From Candidatus Denitrolinea symbiosum (GTDB taxonomy: Bacteria; Chloroflexota; Anaerolineae; Anaerolineales; Villigracilaceae), in the NCBI GenBank assembly GCA_017312345.1, contig BLAA01000004.1, forward strand, positions 1 to 64,000: 64,000 bases of DNA, given 5' to 3'. Of this stretch, positions 18,531-26,443 are shown piece after piece. The notes beneath the pieces are model-generated. The model saw only the letters and a list, made by a program, of their open reading frames with translations. It ran no database searches and was not told where the DNA came from. The position numbers and the translations under genes are program-made. How positions within the stretch are numbered: the first letter of the stretch is position 1; every line of letters begins with the position of its first letter.

Positions 18531-19349
18531 TTATTTTTTTAGGATACCCTTTATATCCTTTTCTGATATCTCAGTTATTTCTAAATTTGCACCATCAGAC
18601 AACAAAAACCATTTTTCAATGTCGTTATTCACATTGATCGCGTTTACCTTTACATGAATATAAATCTTCTTGCTTTTCAAAGCAAATTGCGGATGCGTCA
18701 AATTTACGTATTCAAAACTTTTATCAGATACGGCAAAAATATCATCATGAAGCACGTGTTTTATTGCCAGAATCAAAAACTGAGACTCTTTGTTCGGCTG
18801 AATATTAATTTCTGTGCAACTTTTTCCTTGCCTGTCTTTATCCTGTTTTGTAAATATTGTTTGACGATGATTCTTTAATTGCGTTACGGCGTCTGGTATA
18901 ACCCAATTTATGTTTAGATTCCATTGGCCTAAAAAGGGTTCTGGAAAAATTTTATTCATATCTGCATCATAGTATGTTATCCAACCATGAACCATTTTTG
19001 CTGCAGAGTTTTCGGTACGCACAACAGGCATATTGCGGAACTTTGCAATAACAATATCAGGATGATATTCTAAGTTTTCAATTTTTTGCTCAATAACTTC
19101 TGGCGGATAAAACATATCCAGTAACGGCATTGACCTTTTGTAGTTATTTAATTCGATTCTTGCTCTTAAAATTGCAATTGAGCCAGAAACTAAAAAGATA
19201 AAAAGCCCTGCTTGTAAAACAAAATCTTTCTGAACAGTGCCAAAACTTGCCAGTTGAAATGCAAAATCAATTGCGCTCATAGCGGCGCCGCCAAGCGCGA
19301 TAATTGTATCAATCCAATCTTTTAAAATGTTTTTCCACTTATCGTGCAT
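18531..19349 (-). CDS. Hypothetical membrane protein, low-GC island
   Basis: I do not recognise this 272-residue protein. Two hydrophobic stretches near residues 14-35 and 42-62 suggest two membrane helices. The remaining C-terminal domain is probably soluble, with alternating strands (KFRNMPVVRTEN, WNLNINWVIPD, KIYIHVKVNAINVN) that suggest a beta-rich fold. Base composition is strongly AT-rich compared with all neighbours and codon choice differs (many AAA, ATT, TTT), which points to recent transfer. It runs against mazG and may be translated just after the small frame at 19322-19600. Confidence 0.7.
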   Translation of the reverse strand: MHDKWKNILKDWIDTIIALGGAAMSAIDFAFQLASFGTVQKDFVLQAGLFIFLVSGSIAILRARIELNNYKRSMPLLDMFYPPEVIEQKIENLEYHPDIVIAKFRNMPVVRTENSAAKMVHGWITYYDADMNKIFPEPFLGQWNLNINWVIPDAVTQLKNHRQTIFTKQDKDRQGKSCTEINIQPNKESQFLILAIKHVLHDDIFAVSDKSFEYVNLTHPQFALKSKKIYIHVKVNAINVNNDIEKWFLLSDGANLEITEISEKDIKGILKK

Positions 19350-19600
19350 TTACATAACTCTCTACGTACTTTATTTATATATTGTCTCTGCTCATTAGTT
19401 AAGGATTGATCCAGCGGGAGGACAAAAATTGAAGAGAAGGGAATTGGATTTCCGCTGTGTGCCGCGATCGTTTTCCGTATGAACCCGCGCCACATACAGA
19501 AACCTTGCGCCAAATATACAGTCACTCCCGCGATTCGACAATCCTTTCGCGGCAAAAAACGTCCGTAATCCTTCAGTGACGAGAGATTATCGCGCGTCAT
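19322..19600 (-). CDS. Possible small hypothetical protein
   Basis: A 92-residue frame (start MTRDNLSSLKDYGRF) with intermediate GC content ends inside the start of the 18531-19349 gene, overlapping it by 28 bases. The sequence has a plausible protein-like mix (CMWRGFIRKTIAAHSG, NEQRQYINKVRREL) but no motif I know. The frame continues upstream only as an antisense shadow of the lipoprotein gene, so the ATG at 19600 is the likeliest start. The ribosome binding site is weak. Confidence 0.35.
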   Translation of the reverse strand: MTRDNLSSLKDYGRFLPRKDCRIAGVTVYLAQGFCMWRGFIRKTIAAHSGNPIPFSSIFVLPLDQSLTNEQRQYINKVRRELCKCTISGKTF

Positions 19601-19644
19601 AAGGGAAACTTGGTTATCGTGCAAAAGCGTCTCGTCCCGGCTTC

Positions 19645-20274
19645 CTACTCGCAGCGGAACCGCGCCAGCGCTTCGGCCAGCAGCGGTTCGAACGTTTCCG
19701 CTTGCGGCGCGTAGACTTTCCATGCGAAGGCGCGCTCGCCGCAGACCCATCCCGCCGCGCCGCCGTAGGGGAGCAGGGGAGAGGCTGTCGTAGTGATCGG
19801 GCTGGAGAGCACGTTCATATCGCGGATGAGACGCAGGTTGTAGGCGCCGGTCGGCGCGTCCAACCCGTCTTCGAGGATCAGGTCTATGAGGAAGACGGGA
19901 TCCGTCGCGCCGGGCGCGTGCTGCCAAATGAGTTGAATGAAGAGACTGTTGTTGTGCGCGGCGAGGATTCCGTTCGTGAACATGCTCGCCACAGGCGAAG
20001 ACGGGTTTTGCTTGGCGACCACGTCGTAGAACGCCATGTCGGGAGGATGCCCGATGCAGAAATTGTATTCGCAGAAGAGACCGGTCAACATGAACGGCGT
20101 GGGGGCGGGGGGAATCGGATTCGTCGGGGCGGGCGCGGCGGTGGGGAGGGCCGCCAGCGTCGCGTTGACGGCGATCTGGATCTGCACGTTGGGGTCGGGA
20201 GCCGCTTTCAGCGAGCAGGCGGTCAGCAGCGCGGCGAGCAGGCCGAAGGTCCAGGAGCGAGGCGGGGTCTTCAT
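19645..20274 (-). CDS. Hypothetical lipoprotein
   Basis: This 209-residue protein has a lipoprotein signal peptide: a basic start, a hydrophobic stretch, and the lipobox LLTACS with Cys near residue 20. A Pro/Ala/Thr-rich linker follows to about residue 60, then a globular domain with Cys in FCEYNFCIGHP and near the end (WVCGERAF, RFRCE). The domain family is not recognised. A TATAAT lies nine bases before the ATG and there is no Shine-Dalgarno sequence, so its mRNA may be leaderless. It is downstream of nirS but has its own promoter. Confidence 0.8.
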   Translation of the reverse strand: MKTPPRSWTFGLLAALLTACSLKAAPDPNVQIQIAVNATLAALPTAAPAPTNPIPPAPTPFMLTGLFCEYNFCIGHPPDMAFYDVVAKQNPSSPVASMFTNGILAAHNNSLFIQLIWQHAPGATDPVFLIDLILEDGLDAPTGAYNLRLIRDMNVLSSPITTTASPLLPYGGAAGWVCGERAFAWKVYAPQAETFEPLLAEALARFRCE

Positions 20275-20283
20275 CGTGTCGGC

Positions 20284-20289
20284 ATTATA
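20284..20289 (-). promoter_or_regulatory. -10 element next to the lipoprotein start
   Basis: On the minus strand TATAAT ends nine bases before the ATG at 20274. Transcription would begin about two bases before the start codon. Confidence 0.5.
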
Positions 20290-20300
20290 CTAGAAAAGAA

Positions 20301-20326
20301 AAGCCCCGTCCGCGCGGACGGGGCTT
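20301..20326 (-). terminator. nirS terminator
   Basis: On the minus strand AAGCCCCGTCC and GGACGGGGCTT form an 11-base perfect stem with a GCGC loop, followed by TTCTTTTCT. It lies 22 bases after the nirS stop. Confidence 0.9.
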
Positions 20327-20347
20327 CTTCGATCAAGCCGGGTCGGT

Positions 20348-22747
20348 TTAGTAGATGTCGTTCACCGTGTTGTAGACGTTGAACTTGCCGGTCGGGGTGA
20401 TCAGGTTGTCAATGCGCGCTTTTTCTTCCAGCGTCTCGTCGTCGTAGATCACGATGGCGCCGGTTTCGCCGGGTTTGCTGGCGTCGCCCCACAGGCTGAC
20501 CCACACCTCGGTGCCTTGTTTGTTGTATTCAAAGTGGACGGCGCGTCCGTAGGAGCCGATTTCCCAGCACTTGTACACCTTCGTGGGGTCGGATTTCGGG
20601 ATGACGCAGACCGTGCGCGCCAGGACCGGGTCGGAGTTCAGGGTCATGTCCACCCAGATCCACTTGCTCTTGGGGTGGGTCTTAATGAACAGGCTGCCGG
20701 AGCCGGGCAGTTCGATCTTGCGGACCGGCTTCCAGGCGCTGTCGGGATGCCCTTCGATATCCGTGCCGATCGGGATGACGGAGGCTTCGCCCAGGTGCGG
20801 CGTGCCCCACACGGGACCGAACTCGGGATCCACCCAGTTGGCGCCGCGTCCGGGGTGCGGAACTTCGCCCACATCGGCGATGCCCACCAGTTCGCCGGTT
20901 TTCAAGTCCACCACGGCAACTTTGTTGGACTGGTTGGCGGCGACCAGGAAGTAGCGGTGCGTGGAATCCAAACCGCCGTCGTGCAGGTAGAGCGCGGCGT
21001 CGTTCATCTTGATGGTCGGGTTGAGCGGGTCGAGGTAGTTCACGATCCAGATCTGCCCGGTTTCTTTCACGTTGACCACCCATTCGGGGGCGTAGTGCGA
21101 GGCCAGGATGCTCGCCACGCGCGGCTCGGGGTGGTATTCGCCGGTGTCTTCGGTGTAGCTGCGGCTGGAGACGACCTTGATCGGCTCGAGCGTCTGCCCG
21201 TCAATGATGGCGAAGTGCGGCGGCCAGTAGCAGCCGGTGATGGCGTACTTGTCGCGGAAGTCGCCTTCGGGGCCGTTGTACTTGCTCACTTCCACCGAGC
21301 GGGCGTCGTAGCAGGTTTGCACGCGCGCCACTACTTCGGGTTTCTCCATCCACAGGTCGATCATCGCCAGGCGCCCGTCGCGCCCGGTGACGTAGGCGTA
21401 ACGTCCGCTGGCCGACATACGGGTGATATGCACCGCGTAGCCGCTGTCCACTTCGCTGACGATCTCCTTGGTGTCGCCGTCAATGATGGCGACTTTCCCG
21501 GCGTCGCGCAGGGTGACGACGAAGTAGTTGTCAATATTGCGCTTGGTTTGCGGGCTGGTGGGGCGTTTGTCCACCGGGGTGATCAACTGCCAGGTATCTT
21601 TCATCTGTTGCAGCGAAAGTTCGGGCGGGGCGGGCGGCTCGTGTTGCAGGAACTTCGCCATGGTCTCGGTCTGTTCCTGGGTCAAAATGCCCTGCTTGCC
21701 CCAGTCGGGCATGCCGCGGTTGGTGCCGTTAAAGATGATCGCGGCCAGGCCTGTGGTTCCCTTCGGGAGGGTCATGTCGGGCGTGAGGGCGGGGCCCGTC
21801 GCGCCTTTGCGGAGCGTCCCGTGACAGCCCGCGCAGCGTTCGAAGAAAGTCTCCTTGGCCCAGGCGAACTCTTCATCGGTCAGTTGGGGAGCCTCGCCGG
21901 CAGGCGCGGCCGCCGAACCGGTTGTCTCGGTCATGGCCCCGCCCGGCAGGGACGCCAGGTATTTCACGATGCTGTTCAATTCCTCCGCGCTGAGCGTCTG
22001 CGCGAGCGAAGCCGGCATCACGCCCTTGGCGCACGGACCGGCGGGGCAGTTGGGAGCGATGAAGGCGTCGGGCGCTTCGATCGATTCGGTAAGATACTCC
22101 TCGGCTGTTTTCGCCGGGCCTTTGTACTCGCCCGTATCGATCAGTTCCTGCGCTACCTGGCCGATGTCGCTCAGGTCGGGGCCGATCGTGCCGACCGCGC
22201 CGGCGATGCCCGGGATGACGTGACAGGCCACGCATCCGCCCTTTTGGATGGCTTGCGCGGCCAGTTCTTTATCGTACAGGCCGGCGGGCTTCTCTGCGGA
22301 CGGTTGTTCGGCGGGGACCTGGACGGTCTGTTCCCCGCTGGCCGCGCCGACCAGCAATACGCCTCTCATCCCTAGTTCTTTGTGCGTGGAGTCGTAATAG
22401 CTGACCGTCACGTCGTTGTTCGGCGCGACGAAGGTAAACGTGGTGGTCTCGCCTTTTTTAGAGATCGTATCCGATTTTATCTTTTGGGTGGGCAGTTCGA
22501 AGACGATATCGTGCGCGCCTTCGCCGCTGTTGACCAGCATGACGGTGATCCGTTCGCCCGGCGCGGCGCGCAGGGATGGGTTGACTACGCCGTTGATCTC
22601 CCCGTCCACGCCCACGTAGACGAAATTTCCCTCTCGCATGGCGGTGGTGAGGATGTATTCCGTTTTCACCACCTGGGCTTTTGGCGCGCAGGCGACCAAA
22701 ATTCCCGTCAGGATCAGGAGAAACGCGTATGTTCGAACATGTTTCAT
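20348..22747 (-). CDS. nirS: Cytochrome cd1 nitrite reductase with cupredoxin and extra haem c domains
   Basis: This 799-residue lipoprotein (lipobox ILVACAP, Cys about residue 20) should reduce nitrite to NO on the outer face of the membrane. Domains in order: a cupredoxin-like domain (about 35-135), a first cytochrome c domain (CVACH, Met in GVMPAS), a second cytochrome c domain typical of NirS (CAGCHG, GMPDWG), and the d1 haem propeller from about residue 400. The propeller has the d1-binding segment YAVHITRMSASGRY, the His-bearing segments ASHYAPEW and LHDGGLDSTHRY, HPGRGANW, and the C-terminal TGKFNVYNTVNDIY. The cupredoxin domain seems to lack the Cys ligand (YYDSTHKELGM). Proteobacterial NirS is about 570 residues. 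None of the d1 haem synthesis genes are nearby. TGGAGTGAG precedes the ATG. Confidence 0.9.
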   Translation of the reverse strand: MKHVRTYAFLLILTGILVACAPKAQVVKTEYILTTAMREGNFVYVGVDGEINGVVNPSLRAAPGERITVMLVNSGEGAHDIVFELPTQKIKSDTISKKGETTTFTFVAPNNDVTVSYYDSTHKELGMRGVLLVGAASGEQTVQVPAEQPSAEKPAGLYDKELAAQAIQKGGCVACHVIPGIAGAVGTIGPDLSDIGQVAQELIDTGEYKGPAKTAEEYLTESIEAPDAFIAPNCPAGPCAKGVMPASLAQTLSAEELNSIVKYLASLPGGAMTETTGSAAAPAGEAPQLTDEEFAWAKETFFERCAGCHGTLRKGATGPALTPDMTLPKGTTGLAAIIFNGTNRGMPDWGKQGILTQEQTETMAKFLQHEPPAPPELSLQQMKDTWQLITPVDKRPTSPQTKRNIDNYFVVTLRDAGKVAIIDGDTKEIVSEVDSGYAVHITRMSASGRYAYVTGRDGRLAMIDLWMEKPEVVARVQTCYDARSVEVSKYNGPEGDFRDKYAITGCYWPPHFAIIDGQTLEPIKVVSSRSYTEDTGEYHPEPRVASILASHYAPEWVVNVKETGQIWIVNYLDPLNPTIKMNDAALYLHDGGLDSTHRYFLVAANQSNKVAVVDLKTGELVGIADVGEVPHPGRGANWVDPEFGPVWGTPHLGEASVIPIGTDIEGHPDSAWKPVRKIELPGSGSLFIKTHPKSKWIWVDMTLNSDPVLARTVCVIPKSDPTKVYKCWEIGSYGRAVHFEYNKQGTEVWVSLWGDASKPGETGAIVIYDDETLEEKARIDNLITPTGKFNVYNTVNDIY

Positions 22748-22796
22748 GTCTCACTCCAGTTGTGAAATTTCAGGCTTCTTGCAAAAGCGCAAAATT

Positions 22797-22860
22797 TTAC
22801 CACAGAGACGCGAAGGCACAGGGTTGCTCAAATAGCCCGGTGACTTCGCGACTCGGTGGC
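22797..22860. repeat. 9-bp period tract
   Basis: ACCACAGAG, ACGCGAAGG and CACAGGG follow each other at a spacing of nine bases; a complementary arm (GTGACTTCGCGACTCGGTGG) lies about 15 bases further. Similar nine-base-period tracts occur at 35170 and 57425. Confidence 0.6.
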
Positions 22861-22959
22861 TGTCATGGAAGCGTCGAACGCGCTGATACAAAAGGTCTGT
22901 TATACGGACGTGTTTTCCGTCTTATGCCCGTCAGTATAAAAGAGTAACTGGATAAAGAC

Positions 22960-22975
22960 TGTGACTTTTATTACA
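22960..22975 (-). promoter_or_regulatory. CRP/FNR-type operator upstream of nirS
   Basis: TGTGA-CTTTTA-TTACA is one mismatch from the perfect CRP-family palindrome. On the minus strand, TATACT (22938-22933) predicts a start near 22926, so the palindrome centre (22967.5) would be at about -41.5, the class II activator position. The nirS ATG is about 180 bases further. Confidence 0.5.
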
Positions 22976-23103
22976 TATTTCGCGTAACGTTCGTTTGCGG
23001 CTTTTCCAAAGCAGACGGGCGAATCCACAATGCTGCCGCGAGGCGTTTTTTACCGGCGCGCCTTCCGCTTTGAAATAGAGTCGAACGTTTGCCAGAATCC
23101 CTA

Positions 23104-23132
23104 TTGACAATGCTCCGCCTTCGATGTATGAT
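23104..23132 (+). promoter_or_regulatory. csoR promoter
   Basis: A perfect TTGACA (23104-23109) and TATGAT (23127-23132) are spaced by exactly 17 bases. This is the best housekeeping promoter in the window and directly precedes the csoR operator. Confidence 0.85.
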
Positions 23133-23137
23133 GGTCT

Positions 23138-23161
23138 TACCCCACCCCCCTGGGGGGGGTA
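23138..23161 (+). promoter_or_regulatory. CsoR-type operator
   Basis: The palindrome has arms TACCCCACCCCC and CTGGGGGGGGTA. GC-tract palindromes flanked by TA are the known operator type of CsoR/RcnR-family repressors. It starts six bases after the -10 box, so a bound repressor would block initiation. Confidence 0.8.
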
Positions 23162-23196
23162 AACCGTATGACGCGCTCCAGAAATCGAGGAACCCG

Positions 23197-23466
23197 ATGG
23201 AAACCGAAGCGACTCTCCGCCGATTGAAAACTGTCGAAGGCCACCTGCGCGGCATCATCCGCATGGTGGAGGAAGACGCGTATTGCATAGACGTGATCCG
23301 CCAGATCCAGGCGGTGGAGGCCGCGCTCAACAAGGTCAGCGCGCAGATTCTGGAAAACCACCTCAATTCCTGCGTCATCACTGCCGTGCAGGGCAGCGAC
23401 AAAAAAGAGCGCGAGCGCGTGTTGAAGGAGATCACGGAAGTGTTCGAGATGTCAACGAAAGTTTGA
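23197..23466 (+). CDS. csoR: CsoR-family copper-sensing repressor
   Basis: This 89-residue all-helical repressor (DUF156 family) should bind Cu(I) and release its operator. The Cys-His-Cys signature of copper sensors is visible: Cys in EDAYCIDVI and HxxxC in ENHLNSCV. The ATG at 23197 gives METEATLRRLKTVEGHLRGI, the family start; a longer upstream frame would begin before the operator. The operator lies upstream and copZ and copA follow, so the module is probably autoregulated. Confidence 0.92.
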   Translation: METEATLRRLKTVEGHLRGIIRMVEEDAYCIDVIRQIQAVEAALNKVSAQILENHLNSCVITAVQGSDKKERERVLKEITEVFEMSTKV

Positions 23467-23540
23467 TCGTCGCGTAGTCTGATAGCCGTATTGTTGTTAA
23501 TTCAACGAGCATGTAACGTAATTTTCCAAATTGCGTTCAG

Positions 23541-23565
23541 TAAATTACCAATCACCAGTTACCAA
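23541..23565. repeat. 7-bp period tract before copZ
   Basis: AAATTAC, CAATCAC, CAGTTAC and CAAAAAG follow at seven-base spacing and end at the AAAAAGGAGAT ribosome binding site of copZ. Confidence 0.7.
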
Positions 23566-23579
23566 AAAGGAGATTTCCC

Positions 23580-23798
23580 ATGACCACCGTTACCTATACC
23601 GTCCCCGCCATTTCCTGCGGACACTGCACCCATACCATCGAAAGCGAAGTGGCCGAACTGCAGGGCGTCCAGTCCGTGAAGGCTGAAGTGGACAGCAAGA
23701 AAGTCACCGTCACCTTCGACGCTCCCGCCGACGAAGCCCAGATCAAAGCGCTGCTGGCAGAGATCAACTATCCCGCCGAGGGATTAATCGCGCTTTAG
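23580..23798 (+). CDS. copZ: Copper chaperone, heavy-metal-associated domain
   Basis: This 72-residue ferredoxin-like HMA protein delivers Cu(I) to CopA. The metal site is ISCGHCTHTIESEV near residues 11-25, a CxxC loop with His between the Cys residues. AAAAAGGAGATTTCCC precedes the ATG. It lies between csoR and copA. Confidence 0.93.
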   Translation: MTTVTYTVPAISCGHCTHTIESEVAELQGVQSVKAEVDSKKVTVTFDAPADEAQIKALLAEINYPAEGLIAL

Positions 23799-23871
23799 AG
23801 ATTAGATGAATGGAGATTGGAGATTGGCGCCCCTAATCTCTAATCTCCAATTACCAATCTCCAATTACCAA
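23799..23871. repeat. 7-bp period inverted repeat between copZ and copA
   Basis: GGAGATT heptamers face TAATCTC, CAATCTC and CAATTAC heptamers around GGCGCCCC. The tract ends on the base before the copA ATG and leaves no room for a normal ribosome binding site. Confidence 0.85.
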
Positions 23872-26358
23872 ATGGCTGAAACCAAACAACTCACCCTTCC
23901 CATCACCGGCATGACTTGCGCCAACTGCGTCGCCACCGTGGAGCGCAACCTGAAAAAACTCGACGGCGTGGAAAGCGCGGTGGTGAATCTCTCCTCCGAG
24001 CGCGCCACCGTGGACTTCGACGCCTCGAAACTCGCCATGCCCGACCTGATCGCCCGCGTCAACCGCGCCGGGTACGGCGTCGCGACGGGCGAAGCCGACC
24101 TCGTCATCAAGCGTCTCGCGGACGACAACGACGCGCGCCGCCTCGAGAAAGCCCTCGCCAAACTTGAGGGCGTGATCGAAGCGCAGGTGACGTTTGCTGT
24201 TGAGAAGGCCCGCGTCACGTACGTGCCGACCATCGTCACGCAGGCGGAACTTCGCCGAGCGGTCGCGTCCGCGGGATTCGAGGCCGTCGAACTCGGCGGC
24301 GAGGCGGAGGACGCGGAAGCCAGGGCGCGCGAACACGAGATCAACGAACAACGCCGCCTGCTCATCATCGGCCTGATCTTCACCGTCCCGCTCTTCCTGC
24401 TCTCCATGGGCAAGGACTTCGGCCTGCTCCCCTCGTTCTTCTACACCGGCATGACGATGGACGGGATGCGCGAGGCCCAGCCCTGGTTCAACTGGCTGAC
24501 GCTGGCGCTCGCCGCGCCGGTCCAGTTTTACGTCGGCTGGCAGTATTACGTCGGCGCGTTCAAAGCCCTGCGCAACAAGTCCGCCAACATGGATGTGCTG
24601 ATCGCGATGGGCTCCTCCGCCGCGTTCTTCTACTCGCTCCCGATCACCTTCGGCCTCCTGATGGGACACGTCTACTATGAGACGGCCGCGGTCATCATCA
24701 CGCTCATCAAACTCGGAAAATTCCTCGAGGCCCGCGCCAAGGGACGCACTTCCGAGGCGATCAAAAAGATGATGGGACTCCGCGCCAAGACCGCCCGCGT
24801 CGTCCGTTCTGGACTTGAAGCGGAAGTGCCAGTGGACGAGGTGCGCGTCGGGGACATTCTGCTCGTCAAGCCTGGCGAGAAAATTCCCGTGGACGGCGTG
24901 GTGATCGAGGGCCGCTCTGCCGTGGACGAATCCATGCTGACGGGCGAGTCGCTCCCCGTGGAAAAGCAGCAGGGCGACGCGGTCATCGGCGCGACGCTCA
25001 ACAAACTCGGCCTGCTCAAGTTCGAGGCCACCAAAGTCGGCAGGGAGACGGCGCTTGCGCAGATCATCAAACTCGTGGAAGACGCGCAGGGCAGCAAGGC
25101 GCCGATCCAAAAACTCGCGGACCAGGTTTCAGCCGTTTTCGTCCCCATCGTCATCGCGATCGCGCTGATCACGTTTGCCGTTTGGTATTTCATCATCCCC
25201 CAATTCACCAGTTACCAGTTTACCGAATCTGTCTTCACCACCGCGTTGATCCACATGGTGGCTGTCCTCGTCATCGCCTGTCCCTGCGCGATGGGACTCG
25301 CCACTCCCACCGCCGTTATGGTGGGGACGGGCAAAGGCGCGGAGATGGGCGTTCTCTTCCGTAACAGCGAAGCCCTCGAACGCGCTGGAAAGGTCAACGT
25401 GGTTGTTCTGGATAAGACGGGAACGATCACGAAGGGGCAGCCTGCCGTCACCGATATAGTGACTAATTCTGAATCTCAAATCTCCAATCTCCAATTACTC
25501 CAACTCGCCGCTTCCGTCGAAAAAGGCTCCGAGCATCCGCTTGGCGAGGCGATCTGGGCGGAGGCGACGACGCGCGGGCTGAGTCTCGCGGAGCCTGCCG
25601 GGTTCAAGGCGGAGGCGGGACACGGAGTCCAGGCCGAGGTCGAGGGGAGAAGCGTCGTCGTCGGGAACAAGAGAATGTTCGAGGCGCGCGGCATCCCGTT
25701 GGGCGGACTCGAGTCCGAGGTCGAACGTCTCCAGTCCGAGGCGAAGACCGCCATGCTGGTCGCGGTGGACGGAGCCGCGGCAGGCGTCATCGCCGTGGCG
25801 GATACGATCAAGGACGGCTCGGTCGAGGCGATCTCCGATCTGCACAAGATGGGACTCAAGGTCGCGATGATCACGGGCGATAACCAAAAAACTGCCGATG
25901 CGATCGCGAAACAGGTCGGCGTGGATACCGTCCTCGCCGAGGTGTTGCCCGAGGGCAAGTCCGCGGAAGTCAAGAAACTGCAATCTCCAATTTCCGATGC
26001 TCAATCGCCGATTAACAACGTCGTCGCGATGGTCGGCGACGGGGTCAATGACGCGCCCGCTCTCGCGCAAGCGGACGTGGGACTCGCGATCGGCACGGGG
26101 ACGGACGTCGCCATGGCTGCCGCGCCCGTGACTTTGATGAGCGGCGACCTGCGCGGCGTGGCGCGCGCCATCCGCCTTTCGCGCAGGACGCTAGGCACGA
26201 TCAAGCAGAATCTGTTCTGGGCGTTTTTCTACAACGTGATTCTCATCCCTGCCGCCGCGCTCGGTTATATGAATCCCATGCTCGCTGCAGGCGCGATGGC
26301 GTTCAGCAGCGTCTTCGTGGTGAGCAACAGTCTGCGGCTGCGAAAAGCGCGCGTGTGA
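23872..26358 (+). CDS. copA: Cu(I)-exporting P1B-type ATPase
   Basis: CopA uses ATP to export Cu(I). The 828-residue product has an N-terminal HMA domain with GMTCANC (residues 11-17), a second HMA-like region without CxxC (about 80-145), eight membrane helices with the CPC motif ([11 protein letters not shown]), the phosphorylation site DKTGT, the nucleotide-domain HP motif ([10 protein letters not shown]), [10 protein letters not shown] and the C-terminal [15 protein letters not shown]. The ATG at 23872 gives the usual start; an upstream ATG at 23806 would translate the repeat tract instead. Three in-frame heptamer tracts add loops near residues 443-452, 532-543 and 703-714. Expression is probably controlled by CsoR. 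Confidence 0.95.
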   Translation: MAETKQLTLPITGMTCANCVATVERNLKKLDGVESAVVNLSSERATVDFDASKLAMPDLIARVNRAGYGVATGEADLVIKRLADDNDARRLEKALAKLEGVIEAQVTFAVEKARVTYVPTIVTQAELRRAVASAGFEAVELGGEAEDAEARAREHEINEQRRLLIIGLIFTVPLFLLSMGKDFGLLPSFFYTGMTMDGMREAQPWFNWLTLALAAPVQFYVGWQYYVGAFKALRNKSANMDVLIAMGSSAAFFYSLPITFGLLMGHVYYETAAVIITLIKLGKFLEARAKGRTSEAIKKMMGLRAKTARVVRSGLEAEVPVDEVRVGDILLVKPGEKIPVDGVVIEGRSAVDESMLTGESLPVEKQQGDAVIGATLNKLGLLKFEATKVGRETALAQIIKLVEDAQGSKAPIQKLADQVSAVFVPIVIAIALITFAVWYFIIPQFTSYQFTESVFTTALIHMVAVLVIACPCAMGLATPTAVMVGTGKGAEMGVLFRNSEALERAGKVNVVVLDKTGTITKGQPAVTDIVTNSESQISNLQLLQLAASVEKGSEHPLGEAIWAEATTRGLSLAEPAGFKAEAGHGVQAEVEGRSVVVGNKRMFEARGIPLGGLESEVERLQSEAKTAMLVAVDGAAAGVIAVADTIKDGSVEAISDLHKMGLKVAMITGDNQKTADAIAKQVGVDTVLAEVLPEGKSAEVKKLQSPISDAQSPINNVVAMVGDGVNDAPALAQADVGLAIGTGTDVAMAAAPVTLMSGDLRGVARAIRLSRRTLGTIKQNLFWAFFYNVILIPAAALGYMNPMLAAGAMAFSSVFVVSNSLRLRKARV
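25200..25228. repeat. 7-bp period tract inside copA, first
   Basis: CAATTCA, CCAGTTA and CCAGTTTA-type units encode [10 protein letters not shown] in a loop before the CPC helix. Confidence 0.7.
25468..25502. repeat. 7-bp period tract inside copA, second
   Basis: AATCTCA, AATCTCC, AATCTCC and AATTACT follow at seven-base spacing and encode SQISNLQLL between the phosphorylation and nucleotide-binding domains. Confidence 0.8.
25979..26017. repeat. 7-bp period tract inside copA, third
   Basis: CAATCTC, CAATTTC, CGATGCT, CAATCGC and CGATTAA follow at seven-base spacing and encode [14 protein letters not shown] just before [10 protein letters not shown]. Confidence 0.8.
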
Positions 26359-26391
26359 AATTTCGCGCCGCCTGAATGTTTTTGATCCCGC

Positions 26392-26420
26392 CTCCCCGTT
26401 TGAAAAAGCGGGGAGTTTTT
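26392..26420 (+). terminator. copA terminator
   Basis: CTCCCCG and CGGGGAG form the stem (26392-26415) around GTTTGAAAAAG-type loop bases and TTTTT follows. It lies 33 bases after the copA stop. Confidence 0.85.
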
Positions 26421-26430
26421 CGTCATCGGT

Positions 26431-26436
26431 TATACT
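26431..26436 (+). promoter_or_regulatory. -10 element next to the DUF2203 gene start
   Basis: TATACT ends seven bases before the ATG at 26444. No Shine-Dalgarno sequence lies between, so the predicted transcript is leaderless. Confidence 0.5.
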
Positions 26437-26443
26437 TTCCCAA

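Larger units (their letters stand above)
22748..23196. other. nirS-csoR divergent spacer
   Basis: This 449-base region has no convincing gene. It holds a 9-bp period tract (22797-22830), a CRP/FNR-type palindrome at 22960-22975 facing nirS, a -10-like TATACT for nirS on the minus strand (22938-22933), and the csoR promoter and operator at 23104-23161. Confidence 0.7.

Noticed and set aside
19322..19927. 201-codon minus-strand frame through the lipoprotein gene
   Set aside because: Its first half is a shifted reading of the lipoprotein gene; only the last 92 codons could be real.
20516..22375. Long open frame antisense to nirS
   Set aside because: High-GC codon bias creates long stop-free frames opposite real genes; this one has no motif and nirS is certain. 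The same applies to long frames opposite hdrA and pnp.
23806..23871. Upstream ATG as the copA start
   Set aside because: It would translate the heptamer tract; the ATG at 23872 gives the normal CopA N-terminus. Kept only as an alternative.
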